Part shown: positions 1 through 5,944 of the stretch, piece by piece
Position numbering within the stretch: the first letter of the stretch is position 1
Layout: the number at the start of each line of letters is the position of its first letter
From: CALHKP01 sp963558075
GTDB lineage: Bacteria > Bacillota > Clostridia > Peptostreptococcales > Anaerovoracaceae
NCBI GenBank assembly: GCA_963558075.1
Contig: CAUWFN010000048.1
Span: 1 to 12,880 of the forward strand
DNA: 12,880 nucleotides
Reading direction: 5' to 3'
Position numbers and translations under genes: made by a program
The notes under the pieces: generated by a model
The model's input: only the letters and a program-made list of their open reading frames with translations
Databases searched by the model: none
What the model was told of the DNA's origin: nothing

Positions 1-247
1 TTTTTTTGAAAAAAATTATAATTTTTTTACATGTGTAAAAAACAAGCCCAGATAGCTGAAAAATTACGAAAACATTTTTGCTCGTTCGGATTACGTGGGT
101 TCTAGCGAAACAGTTTTCGTAGATAGGGGGGGGGTAGTGCCCTAATCAAATACTGTAAATGAACTGTATAATTATGCGCATGGATGCGTAAAAAGTTACA
201 AGGGGTAAAATACTTACATGAATTATAGGTTAAAAGTGGAAGATACC
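1..247. other. AT-rich intergenic DNA downstream of dinB, with palindromes and a G9 run
   Basis: No gene is supported here. Positions 9-28 are a perfect 20-base palindrome (A7-TTATAA-T7). Overlapping it, 23-31 and 34-42 are a perfect 9-base inverted repeat (TTTTTTACA / TGTAAAAAA). Positions 1-7 (T7) can also pair with 9-15 (A7). TACGAAAAC at 65-73 is the exact reverse complement of 113-121, while 102-110 can instead pair locally with 114-122, so two mutually exclusive folds are possible. Nine consecutive G lie at 126-134. A TATAAT at 167-172 has no convincing -35. The T/A tracts could end transcripts arriving from either side, but no GC-rich terminator stem follows the dinB stop. Confidence 0.5.
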
Positions 248-1450
248 CTATAAATCAATACCAAGGTCATTTCCTATTATCTTTCCGTATGAAATGGCAT
301 CAGAGCCGAATTTTTTGCGTATGTCATCCATGGCAGTTTCGATAGAAATGTCTTTTTCTCTTTCTGCGTCAGATTTTGAGAAAAAGCTCAGCTGCTCGCT
401 TTCTGTTTCGTCAGTAAGATTGATTGCAGTTACTGTTAAAAGGCGTATAGGTTTATCCTTTTGCCAGGATCTATGTATAAGCGCAAGGCAAGCGCTTTTG
501 ATTTCCGATGAAAGATTTGTCGGTATATCAAGCTGCATCTGCCTTGATATGGTTTTGAAAGAAGGATCTTTGATGTCTACCTTTACACCGCATGCTTTCA
601 TCTCGTATTTTCTGAGTCTTGATGCTACGGTATCAGATAGGGCAGTTACGGCTGTTATAATGTCATCTTCTGAAACAAGATTGCGGCGAAAAGTTATGCC
701 GTTACCAACAGATTTAATTTTTTCTCTCTGGTTAAATAGTGCTACAGGACTTTCATCTAGTCCATTTGCATAATCAAAGAGAACCTGTCCGCTTTTTCCA
801 AGAAGAGACGTCAGCGCATGGGAATCAGTCTGAGCCAGGTCTCCAATGGTTTTTATACCAACGGATCTGAGTTTTCTGGCAGTAGAAAATCCAACAAAAA
901 ACATTTCCTCAACTGGCTTAGGCCACAGGAGAGTTTTGTAATTTTCTCTTGTGATTTCTGTTGTGGCATCGGGTTTTTTATATTCGCTTCCCATCTTTGC
1001 AAATATTTTGTTGTATGAGACTCCTGCAGAAAGAGTGAGATTAAGTTCAGATTTCACTTCATTTCTGATTTTGTCAGCGATTTCTTTTCCGCTTCCGAAA
1101 AGATGTGTGCTTGCTGTTACATCAAGCCATGACTCGTCAATGCTGAAAGGTTCAACCATGTCAGTGTATCGCAGGTAGATACTGTTTATTTTTTTGCTAT
1201 ACTCCTTGTATTTTTCGTGATGCGGAGGTACCAAAACAAGGTTAGGGCATTTTTTCTTAGCTTGCCATATAGTTTCGGCAGTAACGACACCGCATTTTTT
1301 TGCAGGCTCGTTTTTGGCAAGAATAATACCGTGACGGCTGTTTGGATTACCGCATACGGCGACAGGTTTATCCGCAAGATCAGGCCGTGACAGAAGCTCA
1401 ACAGACGCATAAAAAGCGTTCATATCACAATGTAAAATAACTCTGTCCAT
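248..1450 (-). CDS. dinB: DNA polymerase IV (Y-family translesion polymerase)
   Basis: This is a Y-family DNA polymerase that copies past damaged bases at stalled forks. The 400-residue protein has the complete order of the family. The N-terminal motif HCDMNAFYASVE supplies metal ligand D9 and a tyrosine at the expected sugar steric-gate position (Y14). SIDESWLD (residues 103-110) supplies D105 and E106. The thumb (helix-hairpin-helix region) lies around 185-235 and the little-finger domain around 245-345. QLSFF at 353-357 matches a beta-clamp-binding motif, followed by a ~40-residue charged tail common in Firmicutes members. I chose the ATG at 1450 because family members begin a few residues before HCDMN. 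An upstream in-frame TTG at 1486 would translate the promoter. There is no Shine-Dalgarno upstream of the ATG. It stands alone, divergent from the usp gene. Family assignment is secure; in vivo role is inferred. Confidence 0.95.
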   Translation of the reverse strand: MDRVILHCDMNAFYASVELLSRPDLADKPVAVCGNPNSRHGIILAKNEPAKKCGVVTAETIWQAKKKCPNLVLVPPHHEKYKEYSKKINSIYLRYTDMVEPFSIDESWLDVTASTHLFGSGKEIADKIRNEVKSELNLTLSAGVSYNKIFAKMGSEYKKPDATTEITRENYKTLLWPKPVEEMFFVGFSTARKLRSVGIKTIGDLAQTDSHALTSLLGKSGQVLFDYANGLDESPVALFNQREKIKSVGNGITFRRNLVSEDDIITAVTALSDTVASRLRKYEMKACGVKVDIKDPSFKTISRQMQLDIPTNLSSEIKSACLALIHRSWQKDKPIRLLTVTAINLTDETESEQLSFFSKSDAEREKDISIETAMDDIRKKFGSDAISYGKIIGNDLGIDL

Positions 1451-1457
1451 ACAAGAG

Positions 1458-1486
1458 ATTATAATGTAAAAGGCCAAATATATCAA
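1458..1486 (-). promoter_or_regulatory. dinB promoter giving a predicted leaderless mRNA
   Basis: On the minus strand TTGATA (1486-1481) is separated by exactly 17 bases from TATAAT (1463-1458), close to the sigma-A consensus. The expected start, about seven bases past the -10, is 1451-1450, which is the dinB ATG itself. The bases between the -10 and the ATG contain no ribosome site. I see no LexA-type GAAC-N4-GTTC site here, so DNA-damage control is not evident from sequence. Confidence 0.7.
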
Positions 1487-1513
1487 ATAATACTCACATC
1501 ACCCCCCATAGTG

Positions 1514-1522
1514 TGGTATAAT
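1514..1522 (+). promoter_or_regulatory. possible extended -10 promoter reading into the repeat region
   Basis: TGGTATAAT at 1514-1522 is a full extended -10 element (TG-N-TATAAT). The best -35 candidate, CTCACA at 1493-1498 (18-base spacing), matches four of six. A transcript would start near 1529, just before the first repeat copy, and would carry both copies as a ~215-base leader of the usp gene or as a separate small RNA. Judged from motifs only. Confidence 0.4.
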
Positions 1523-1531
1523 AATGGTGTT

Positions 1532-1576
1532 GTCACAGCGAGTGGCAAGCCGAAGGCGCAGGCAGAGCTGATGAAA
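1532..1576 (+). repeat. 45-bp direct repeat, copy 1
   Basis: All 45 bases are identical to 1651-1695. The unit is GC-rich compared with its surroundings and contains GCGAGTGGCAAGCC (1538-1551) followed by GCC-GAA-GGC, which can form a tiny hairpin. A diverged partial unit, GCGAATGGCAAGCC, occurs between the copies at 1619-1632. No other full copy was found in the window. Confidence 0.9.
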
Positions 1577-1650
1577 CACCTTATGCTTTTGTGGCCCATG
1601 AGCAAAAGAAAGAAAAGGGCGAATGGCAAGCCACAAGTCGTATAGCGAAG

Positions 1651-1695
1651 GTCACAGCGAGTGGCAAGCCGAAGGCGCAGGCAGAGCTGATGAAA
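1651..1695 (+). repeat. 45-bp direct repeat, copy 2
   Basis: This is the exact second copy of 1532-1576, offset by 119 bases. Its 3' end overlaps the -35 position of the promoter that precedes the usp gene, so promoter strength there partly depends on repeat sequence. Reading through the repeat, one frame is open from ATG 1624 for 27 codons but lacks a convincing ribosome site, so I do not call it a gene. Confidence 0.9.
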
Positions 1696-1717
1696 AGGCA
1701 GCTTAGCTTAGTATAAT
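1688..1717 (+). promoter_or_regulatory. probable promoter of the usp-DUF308 unit
   Basis: TATAAT at 1712-1717 is a perfect -10. The -35 is weak (TGATGA, 1688-1693, 18-base spacing) and lies within repeat copy 2. Transcription would start near 1724, leaving a short leader with the ribosome site AGAGGT at 1731-1736, eight bases before the ATG. Confidence 0.5.
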
Positions 1718-1744
1718 ATTTGTTTTGACGAGAGGTAATAATTT

Positions 1745-2134
1745 ATGAATAATATATTAGTATGCGTTACAAAACAAAAGGAGTGCGAGAGATTAATTGA
1801 TTATGGAAAGAACATGTGCAGGGAGCAGGGGGGCAGTCTGCATGTGATTCATGTTGCCGGACTTGATTACGTATTTTTGAGCAATTCAGAAGACGGTCGT
1901 GCCCTCGAATATCTTCATGCCAAGGCAGAAGAGGCAGGATCGGCACTTAAGGTTATAAAATCAGATGATGTTCTTGAGACTCTTGCCGATGAGGTTATCG
2001 AGCAAAATATCACTGATGTAATTGTAGGTGTTACACACGAAAGTGACGGCTACGACGGATTTTTGGACAGACTGAAGGAAGAAGTAAAAGATCATGCTGT
2101 CTTGAGAATTATTCCGGTAAATATAAGCAAATAG
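1745..2134 (+). CDS. small universal stress protein, KdpD-USP type
   Basis: A 129-residue single-domain protein. It starts MNNILVCVTKQKECERLI, the first strand and helix pattern of the universal stress protein fold as found in the sensor kinase KdpD, and keeps GGSLHVIHVAG (residues 29-39) and TDVIVGVTHES (90-100). The usual UspA nucleotide loop (G-2X-G-9X-G-S/T) is not apparent after VGVTHES, so ATP binding is doubtful. There is no signal peptide or membrane segment, so it should be cytoplasmic. No kdp transport genes are nearby. The stop is followed after 19 bases by the DUF308 membrane gene with its own ribosome site, so the two are probably co-transcribed. Fold assignment is fairly firm; the partner and signal are unknown. 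Confidence 0.8.
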   Translation: MNNILVCVTKQKECERLIDYGKNMCREQGGSLHVIHVAGLDYVFLSNSEDGRALEYLHAKAEEAGSALKVIKSDDVLETLADEVIEQNITDVIVGVTHESDGYDGFLDRLKEEVKDHAVLRIIPVNISK

Positions 2135-2153
2135 AAATGAGAGGTAGATATTA

Positions 2154-2909
2154 TTGAGATTTATTAATATTATAATGGGAATTGTTATGGTTGCACTCGG
2201 ATTCTTTTCGATTGCAAATGCAGGCCTATCATTTATGGCGATGGCCTTTCCAGTTGGAGTTGTAATTCTTCTTATAGGTGCGTTTGAATGCATTTCATAC
2301 AAACAAAACGGAGAAGATGCAGAAGATAGACACTGGGTTCTTATTGAGGGAATCACAACATTTATTCTAGGTATCGTAGTTTTGTCAGGTAACCTAGTTG
2401 CAGACGTTGCAGTGCCTGCAGTTTTTGGAATGTGGGCAATGATATCCGGTATAAGATATCTTGTAATTATGACACATATCGATATTAAACCAGAGAAAAA
2501 TCTTGACTACTACTGGACACTTATTATAAGTATCCTTAACTGCGTTGTAGGCTTATACGCTTTCTTCAACATGAGATTGTTTGCAATTCCTGTTTTGGCG
2601 CTCCTTGGAATCATATTCCTAATTCAGGGCCTGAGCGTAATCAAAGTTGGGGTTGACACAGTATTCCTCAAGCCAAATCTGATCAAAACAAAAGAAGAGA
2701 TGGTAGAAGAGGCAACAATCAAAGCCGAGGCGGCCAAAAAAGAAGCTAAGCTTGCTCTTAAAAAAGCAAAGAAAGCACGCCGTGCAATCAAAGAGGCTGA
2801 GGAGGCAATGTTATACGAAGAACGTCTCAATGAGCCTATAGGTTCTGATAACGTTGAAATTACACCTATAAAAGAAATTCGTGAAGAAGACGAAGCTGAG
2901 TCGGAGTAG
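2154..2909 (+). CDS. DUF308 / HdeD-like membrane protein with charged helical tail
   Basis: A 251-residue integral membrane protein. Six hydrophobic segments fall at about residues 3-22, 27-47, 61-80, 84-105, 119-139 and 142-168, the repeated pairs of the DUF308/HdeD family; E. coli HdeD is linked to acid tolerance. Residues ~178-225 are a highly charged, alanine-rich helix (KAEAAKKEAKLALKKAKKAR and similar), likely a cytoplasmic coiled coil, followed by an acidic tail ending EEDEAESE. The start is TTG, chosen because AGAGGT at 2140-2145 is correctly placed and the next ATG would remove most of the first membrane segment. It is the second gene of a unit with the small USP. The tail is longer than in minimal HdeD proteins and could be a docking surface; that role is inference. 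Confidence 0.8.
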   Translation: MRFINIIMGIVMVALGFFSIANAGLSFMAMAFPVGVVILLIGAFECISYKQNGEDAEDRHWVLIEGITTFILGIVVLSGNLVADVAVPAVFGMWAMISGIRYLVIMTHIDIKPEKNLDYYWTLIISILNCVVGLYAFFNMRLFAIPVLALLGIIFLIQGLSVIKVGVDTVFLKPNLIKTKEEMVEEATIKAEAAKKEAKLALKKAKKARRAIKEAEEAMLYEERLNEPIGSDNVEITPIKEIREEDEAESE

Positions 2910-2948
2910 CCGACAAAACAGCTCCCATAATCAGGTTACTGAATGGGA
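2900..2948 (+). other. two stem-loops at and after the DUF308 stop codon
   Basis: GTCGG 2900-2904 pairs with CCGAC 2910-2914, and the stop codon TAG (2907-2909) sits in the loop. Next, TCCCAT 2923-2928 pairs with ATGGGA 2943-2948, enclosing TCAG/CTGA (2931-2934 with 2939-2942) around a GTTA loop; only an AA bulge interrupts the ten pairs. No T-run follows either, so they are not ordinary terminators. They could protect the mRNA 3' end. Confidence 0.6.
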
Positions 2949-2967
2949 AAATAAACATGGAAATGCC

Positions 2968-3001
2968 AGGGATTTGTACTTTCGGTTCAAATCCCTTTTC
3001 T
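2968..3001 (+). terminator. probable intrinsic terminator of the usp-DUF308 unit
   Basis: A-GGGATTTG (2968-2976) pairs with CAAATCCC-T (2988-2996), nine perfect pairs with two more (AC/GT) inside the loop. TTTTCT follows. The T-tract is short, so termination may be partial, letting some transcripts continue into the flavoprotein genes. A further stem, CGGAG/CTCCG (3007-3011 with 3020-3024), follows immediately. Confidence 0.6.
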
Positions 3002-3072
3002 GTAATCGGAGATTTTATGCTCCGTATGATTAAAGTGGTATTGAGCTTATATTAATAGAAAGGTTTTTAGCT

Positions 3073-4242
3073 ATGAAAAAATATGACCTAATTATAGTAG
3101 GAGGAGGCGCAAGTGGCCTTTCTGCTGCAGTTACAGCTGCAAGAAAAGGCATAAAGCAAATTGCAGTAATAGAAAAAAAGGAAGTTCCCGGAAAGAAAAT
3201 TATGGCATCTGGAAACGGAAGATGTAATATGACTAACCTATATGCAGAAGGATGCAGTGAAATCCTAGAATTTTTCGCATCAATTGGAGTGCTTATAAGA
3301 AGCGAGGATGAGGGGAGAGTGTATCCATATTCAGAGGATGCAAAGGATGTTGTAAGAGCACTAGTCAAAGAAGCTAAGAAACTCGGGGTTGAATTTATAA
3401 CGGCTGCAGAGGTTACAGATATTAAGTGTCTGAAATCAGGGTCCGATGTTAACTGGTCTATGTTTGAGGTTACATATAGGGCCTCATCAAAGGAACAAAG
3501 GGCCTCTGCCACAGCCTGCCTTATCGCCTGCGGCGGTAAGGCAGCTCCGAAGCTCGGTACATGCGGTGATGGATACAGATTCGCAAAGAGCTTCGGCCAC
3601 AGCGTAAGCCGCCTAATTCCGGTGCTTACAGCTGTGGAGCTGTGGCAGAAACCTGACGAACTTGGCCTTTCTGGGGTTCGTCAGAAGGCCAGAGTTTCCC
3701 TCGAGTTTAAGGGGGAAACTCTGGCTACCGAAAGCGGAGAAGTCCAGTTTACAAAGACTGGACTTTCCGGGATTTGTATATTTAACCTTTCTAGATATAT
3801 GCTTGTGCCTAGCGGCAAAACCATAAAAAACGGATTTGACGACTATGAAATCGTAATAGACTTTATGCCGGAATATACTAAAGATGAAGTGAAAAATCTT
3901 TCTGCAGTCAGAGACGAGAGTCTTTGTTCAATCGTAAAAGAACCAATTGCAAGAGGTATACGCGAGAAAAAATTGTCATCAGAAAGCCCAGATATACAGC
4001 TAAAAGCTATGAGGCTTAAGCCCTCTGGCGCTAGAGGATGGGACTTTGCTCAGGTTACAAAGGGAGGCGTTGTGCTTGATGAAATAGATGCTAAAACAGG
4101 CATGTCAAAGCTTCAGGATGGACTTTTTTTCTCTGGCGAGATTATGGATTTTGATGCGAAATGTGGCGGTTACAATTTACAACATGCTTGGCATACTGGT
4201 ATAATAGCAGGAGAAGGCATTTTTGAATATGTCAACAGGTAG
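3073..4242 (+). CDS. HI0933/YhiN-family FAD-dependent oxidoreductase
   Basis: A 389-residue flavoprotein of the HI0933/YhiN (BaiN-like) family; such proteins bind FAD and their substrates are mostly unknown. Visible are the dinucleotide motif GGGASG (10-15), the family signature ASGNGRCNMTN (45-55), CGGKAAPKLGTCGDGY (153-168), the mid-domain FTKTGLSG (226-233), and the C-terminal GEIMDFDAKCGGYNLQHAW (355-373). The stretch between NMTN and the FF..GV segment is about 25 residues shorter than I expect for the family, though motifs on both sides are intact. The start ATG has GAAAGG (3058-3063) nine bases upstream. No clear promoter precedes it. The COG2509 gene starts 33 bases after the stop. 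Oddly, codons 148-232 (3516-3769) use more G/C-ending codons than the rest and form six consecutive stem-loops, listed separately. Confidence 0.88.
   Translation: MKKYDLIIVGGGASGLSAAVTAARKGIKQIAVIEKKEVPGKKIMASGNGRCNMTNLYAEGCSEILEFFASIGVLIRSEDEGRVYPYSEDAKDVVRALVKEAKKLGVEFITAAEVTDIKCLKSGSDVNWSMFEVTYRASSKEQRASATACLIACGGKAAPKLGTCGDGYRFAKSFGHSVSRLIPVLTAVELWQKPDELGLSGVRQKARVSLEFKGETLATESGEVQFTKTGLSGICIFNLSRYMLVPSGKTIKNGFDDYEIVIDFMPEYTKDEVKNLSAVRDESLCSIVKEPIARGIREKKLSSESPDIQLKAMRLKPSGARGWDFAQVTKGGVVLDEIDAKTGMSKLQDGLFFSGEIMDFDAKCGGYNLQHAWHTGIIAGEGIFEYVNR
3516..3769 (+). other. run of six long stem-loops inside the flavoprotein coding sequence
   Basis: Pairing checked base by base. H1: 3516-3528 with 3532-3544, 13 pairs including one G-T, 3-base loop. 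H2: 3547-3555 with 3588-3596, 9 perfect pairs, plus 3562-3565 with 3582-3585 inside. H3: 3597-3609 with 3624-3637, 13 pairs and one bulged A (3630). H4: 3653-3661 with 3676-3684, 9 perfect pairs. H5: 3688-3700 with 3713-3725, 13 perfect Watson-Crick pairs, extendable to 16 with two G-T pairs, 8-base loop. H6: 3740-3748 with 3757-3765, 9 perfect pairs, extended by CGGA/TCCG (3735-3738 with 3766-3769) across one bulged G. Gaps between stems are 2, 0, 15, 3 and 9 bases. The encoded residues are core family sequence, so this is not an inserted element. Confidence 0.85.
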
Positions 4243-4275
4243 GAATAATAAATATACTTTTGAAAGGAAAGACTT

Positions 4276-5862
4276 ATGTACAGAATTCAACAGGTAAAAA
4301 TGAATCCCGATGAACCTATATCATTACTTCCTGCTAAGATTATTCGAAAGCTGAGAAAAAGCGATATAGAACTTAGGGACATGAAAATAGTAAAAAGATC
4401 TATAGATGCCCGCGGAAGCGAAGTTAAGTTTGTCTATACCGTAGATTTTAACGTAATATGGAGAAAATCCGGAAGACCTGCCCAGCTTAGAACTGACAAA
4501 AAAATTCATCTTTCTGTCGTACAGGAAAAAGAAGAAAAGACGGTTATTCCAGGTTCTGAGCCGATGAATACAAGACCGGTTGTCGCAGGATTTGGTCCAT
4601 GTGGTATGTTTGCTGCCCTTACACTTGCAGAAGCAGGCTATAGTCCTATCGTAATTGAACGAGGCATGGCAGTAGAAGATCGCGTTAAGGACGTAGAAAA
4701 CTTTTGGAAAACAGGTAATTTAAATCCTGAGTCAAACGTACAGTTTGGTGAAGGTGGGGCCGGTACTTTTTCTGATGGAAAACTTACAACAGGAATTACA
4801 AACAAGAAGATAACAAAGGTTCTTACTGACTTTGTTGAGGCAGGAGCGTCAGAAGATATAATGTATCTACAGAAGCCTCATATAGGTACAGATGTGCTTA
4901 GAACTGTAGTCAAAAATATTAGAGAAAAAATTATATCACTTGGCGGTGAAATACGATTTGCAAACAAATTAGAAACTATTCATCAGAAAGATGGAGTTCT
5001 TACAGGTATAACTGTAAAGGATAATCTTACAGGCGAAAAATATGACTTGGAAACGGAAAATTTGATTGTTTCAGTAGGTCACAGCGCAAGAGATACCTTT
5101 GAGATGCTTTATAATTCCGGGGTTGAGATGAAGCAAAAGCCGTTTTCGATAGGTGTTCGAATTGAGCATCCTCAGCAGATGATAGACCTAGCTCAATACG
5201 GAAATTCTGCTTTGCCAGAAAGTCCTATGAGAGAATATCTTCCGCCGGCAGATTACAAGCTTTCATATCACTGTGAAAATGGAAGAGGTGTATATACATT
5301 CTGTATGTGCCCTGGAGGTGAAGTCATCATGGCGGCATCTGAACCTGAAACTGCAGTTACAAATGGAATGAGTAACAGTAGACGTGATTCGGGAATCGCA
5401 AATAGCGGACTTCTCGTTGATGTTAGAACAAGCGATTTTGGATCAGATCATCCTCTTGCTGGTGTTGAATTTCAGAGGAAATTTGAGCATAAAGCATTTT
5501 TGAATGGAGGATACAGAGGTCCTAGAGCATGCTGGGCAGATTTCAGAGATGGTACAGAGAAGGCAAAGCCGCTTATTGATTCATTGCCAGATTTTGCAGT
5601 TGAATCTATTTGTGAGGCTATGCCGCATCTTGGAAGAAAGCTTAAGGGATTTGATTCTGATGATGCAAATATGATTGGCGTTGAAACGAGAAGCTCATCA
5701 CCTGTAAGATTTTCAAGAAATGACAGAGGTCACAGCACGATTTCTGGTATTTATCCTGCAGGAGAGGGCGCTGGATATGCAGGTGGAATTATGAGTGCAG
5801 CCTGTGATGGCATCAAAGCCGCTGAAAGGATTATTGAATACTACAAGCCGCCTCAGATTTAG
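4276..5862 (+). CDS. COG2509-type FAD-dependent dehydrogenase
   Basis: A 528-residue predicted cytoplasmic flavoprotein of the COG2509 type ('uncharacterized FAD-dependent dehydrogenases'). Residues 1-85 form the basic N-terminal domain typical of this group. FAD binding is shown by VVAGFGPCGMFAALTLAEAG (102-121) ending in VIERG (126-130). The characteristic QFGEGGAGTFSDGKLTTG lies at 156-173, a SVGHSARDTFEML block near 265-280, and the C-terminal FAD contact YPAGEGAGYAGGIMSAA near 495-513. Length and motif order are normal for the group. The ATG is preceded by AAAGGA at about 4263-4268. It is 33 bases downstream of the HI0933-family gene with no terminator between, so the two are probably one operon. 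The substrate is unknown in the family and cannot be read from the sequence. Confidence 0.88.
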   Translation: MYRIQQVKMNPDEPISLLPAKIIRKLRKSDIELRDMKIVKRSIDARGSEVKFVYTVDFNVIWRKSGRPAQLRTDKKIHLSVVQEKEEKTVIPGSEPMNTRPVVAGFGPCGMFAALTLAEAGYSPIVIERGMAVEDRVKDVENFWKTGNLNPESNVQFGEGGAGTFSDGKLTTGITNKKITKVLTDFVEAGASEDIMYLQKPHIGTDVLRTVVKNIREKIISLGGEIRFANKLETIHQKDGVLTGITVKDNLTGEKYDLETENLIVSVGHSARDTFEMLYNSGVEMKQKPFSIGVRIEHPQQMIDLAQYGNSALPESPMREYLPPADYKLSYHCENGRGVYTFCMCPGGEVIMAASEPETAVTNGMSNSRRDSGIANSGLLVDVRTSDFGSDHPLAGVEFQRKFEHKAFLNGGYRGPRACWADFRDGTEKAKPLIDSLPDFAVESICEAMPHLGRKLKGFDSDDANMIGVETRSSSPVRFSRNDRGHSTISGIYPAGEGAGYAGGIMSAACDGIKAAERIIEYYKPPQI

Positions 5863-5863
5863 A

Positions 5864-5919
5864 GAAAAAAAGAGAGCACTGCATTTGAGATGTATAATCG
5901 TCTGTGCGGTGCTCTTTTT
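5864..5919. terminator. bidirectional terminator between the flavoprotein operon and gpmI
   Basis: AGAGCACTGCA (5873-5883) pairs with TGCGGTGCTCT (5905-5915), eleven pairs including one T-G. A T-run (5915-5919) follows on the plus strand and an A-run (5866-5872) precedes it, which reads as a T-run on the minus strand. It therefore serves both converging genes. Confidence 0.85.
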
Positions 5920-5944
5920 AGTACACTTTTTTCTTATATACTTT

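Noticed and set aside
294..1410. Several open frames overlapping dinB on the plus strand or in other frames
   Set aside because: They are out-of-frame shadows of dinB, which has complete family motifs; they show low-complexity Ser/Leu/Phe composition and no recognisable domains.
1451..1486. Longer dinB beginning at TTG 1486
   Set aside because: The extra 12 codons are hydrophobic, absent from the family, overlap the -35 and -10 boxes, and have no ribosome site.
1532..1695. CRISPR array
   Set aside because: Only two full repeats with a 74-base spacer, no dyad typical of CRISPR repeats, and no cas genes.
1624..1707. A 27-codon frame running through repeat copy 2
   Set aside because: No proper ribosome site, and its sequence is just the repeat translated; nothing supports translation.
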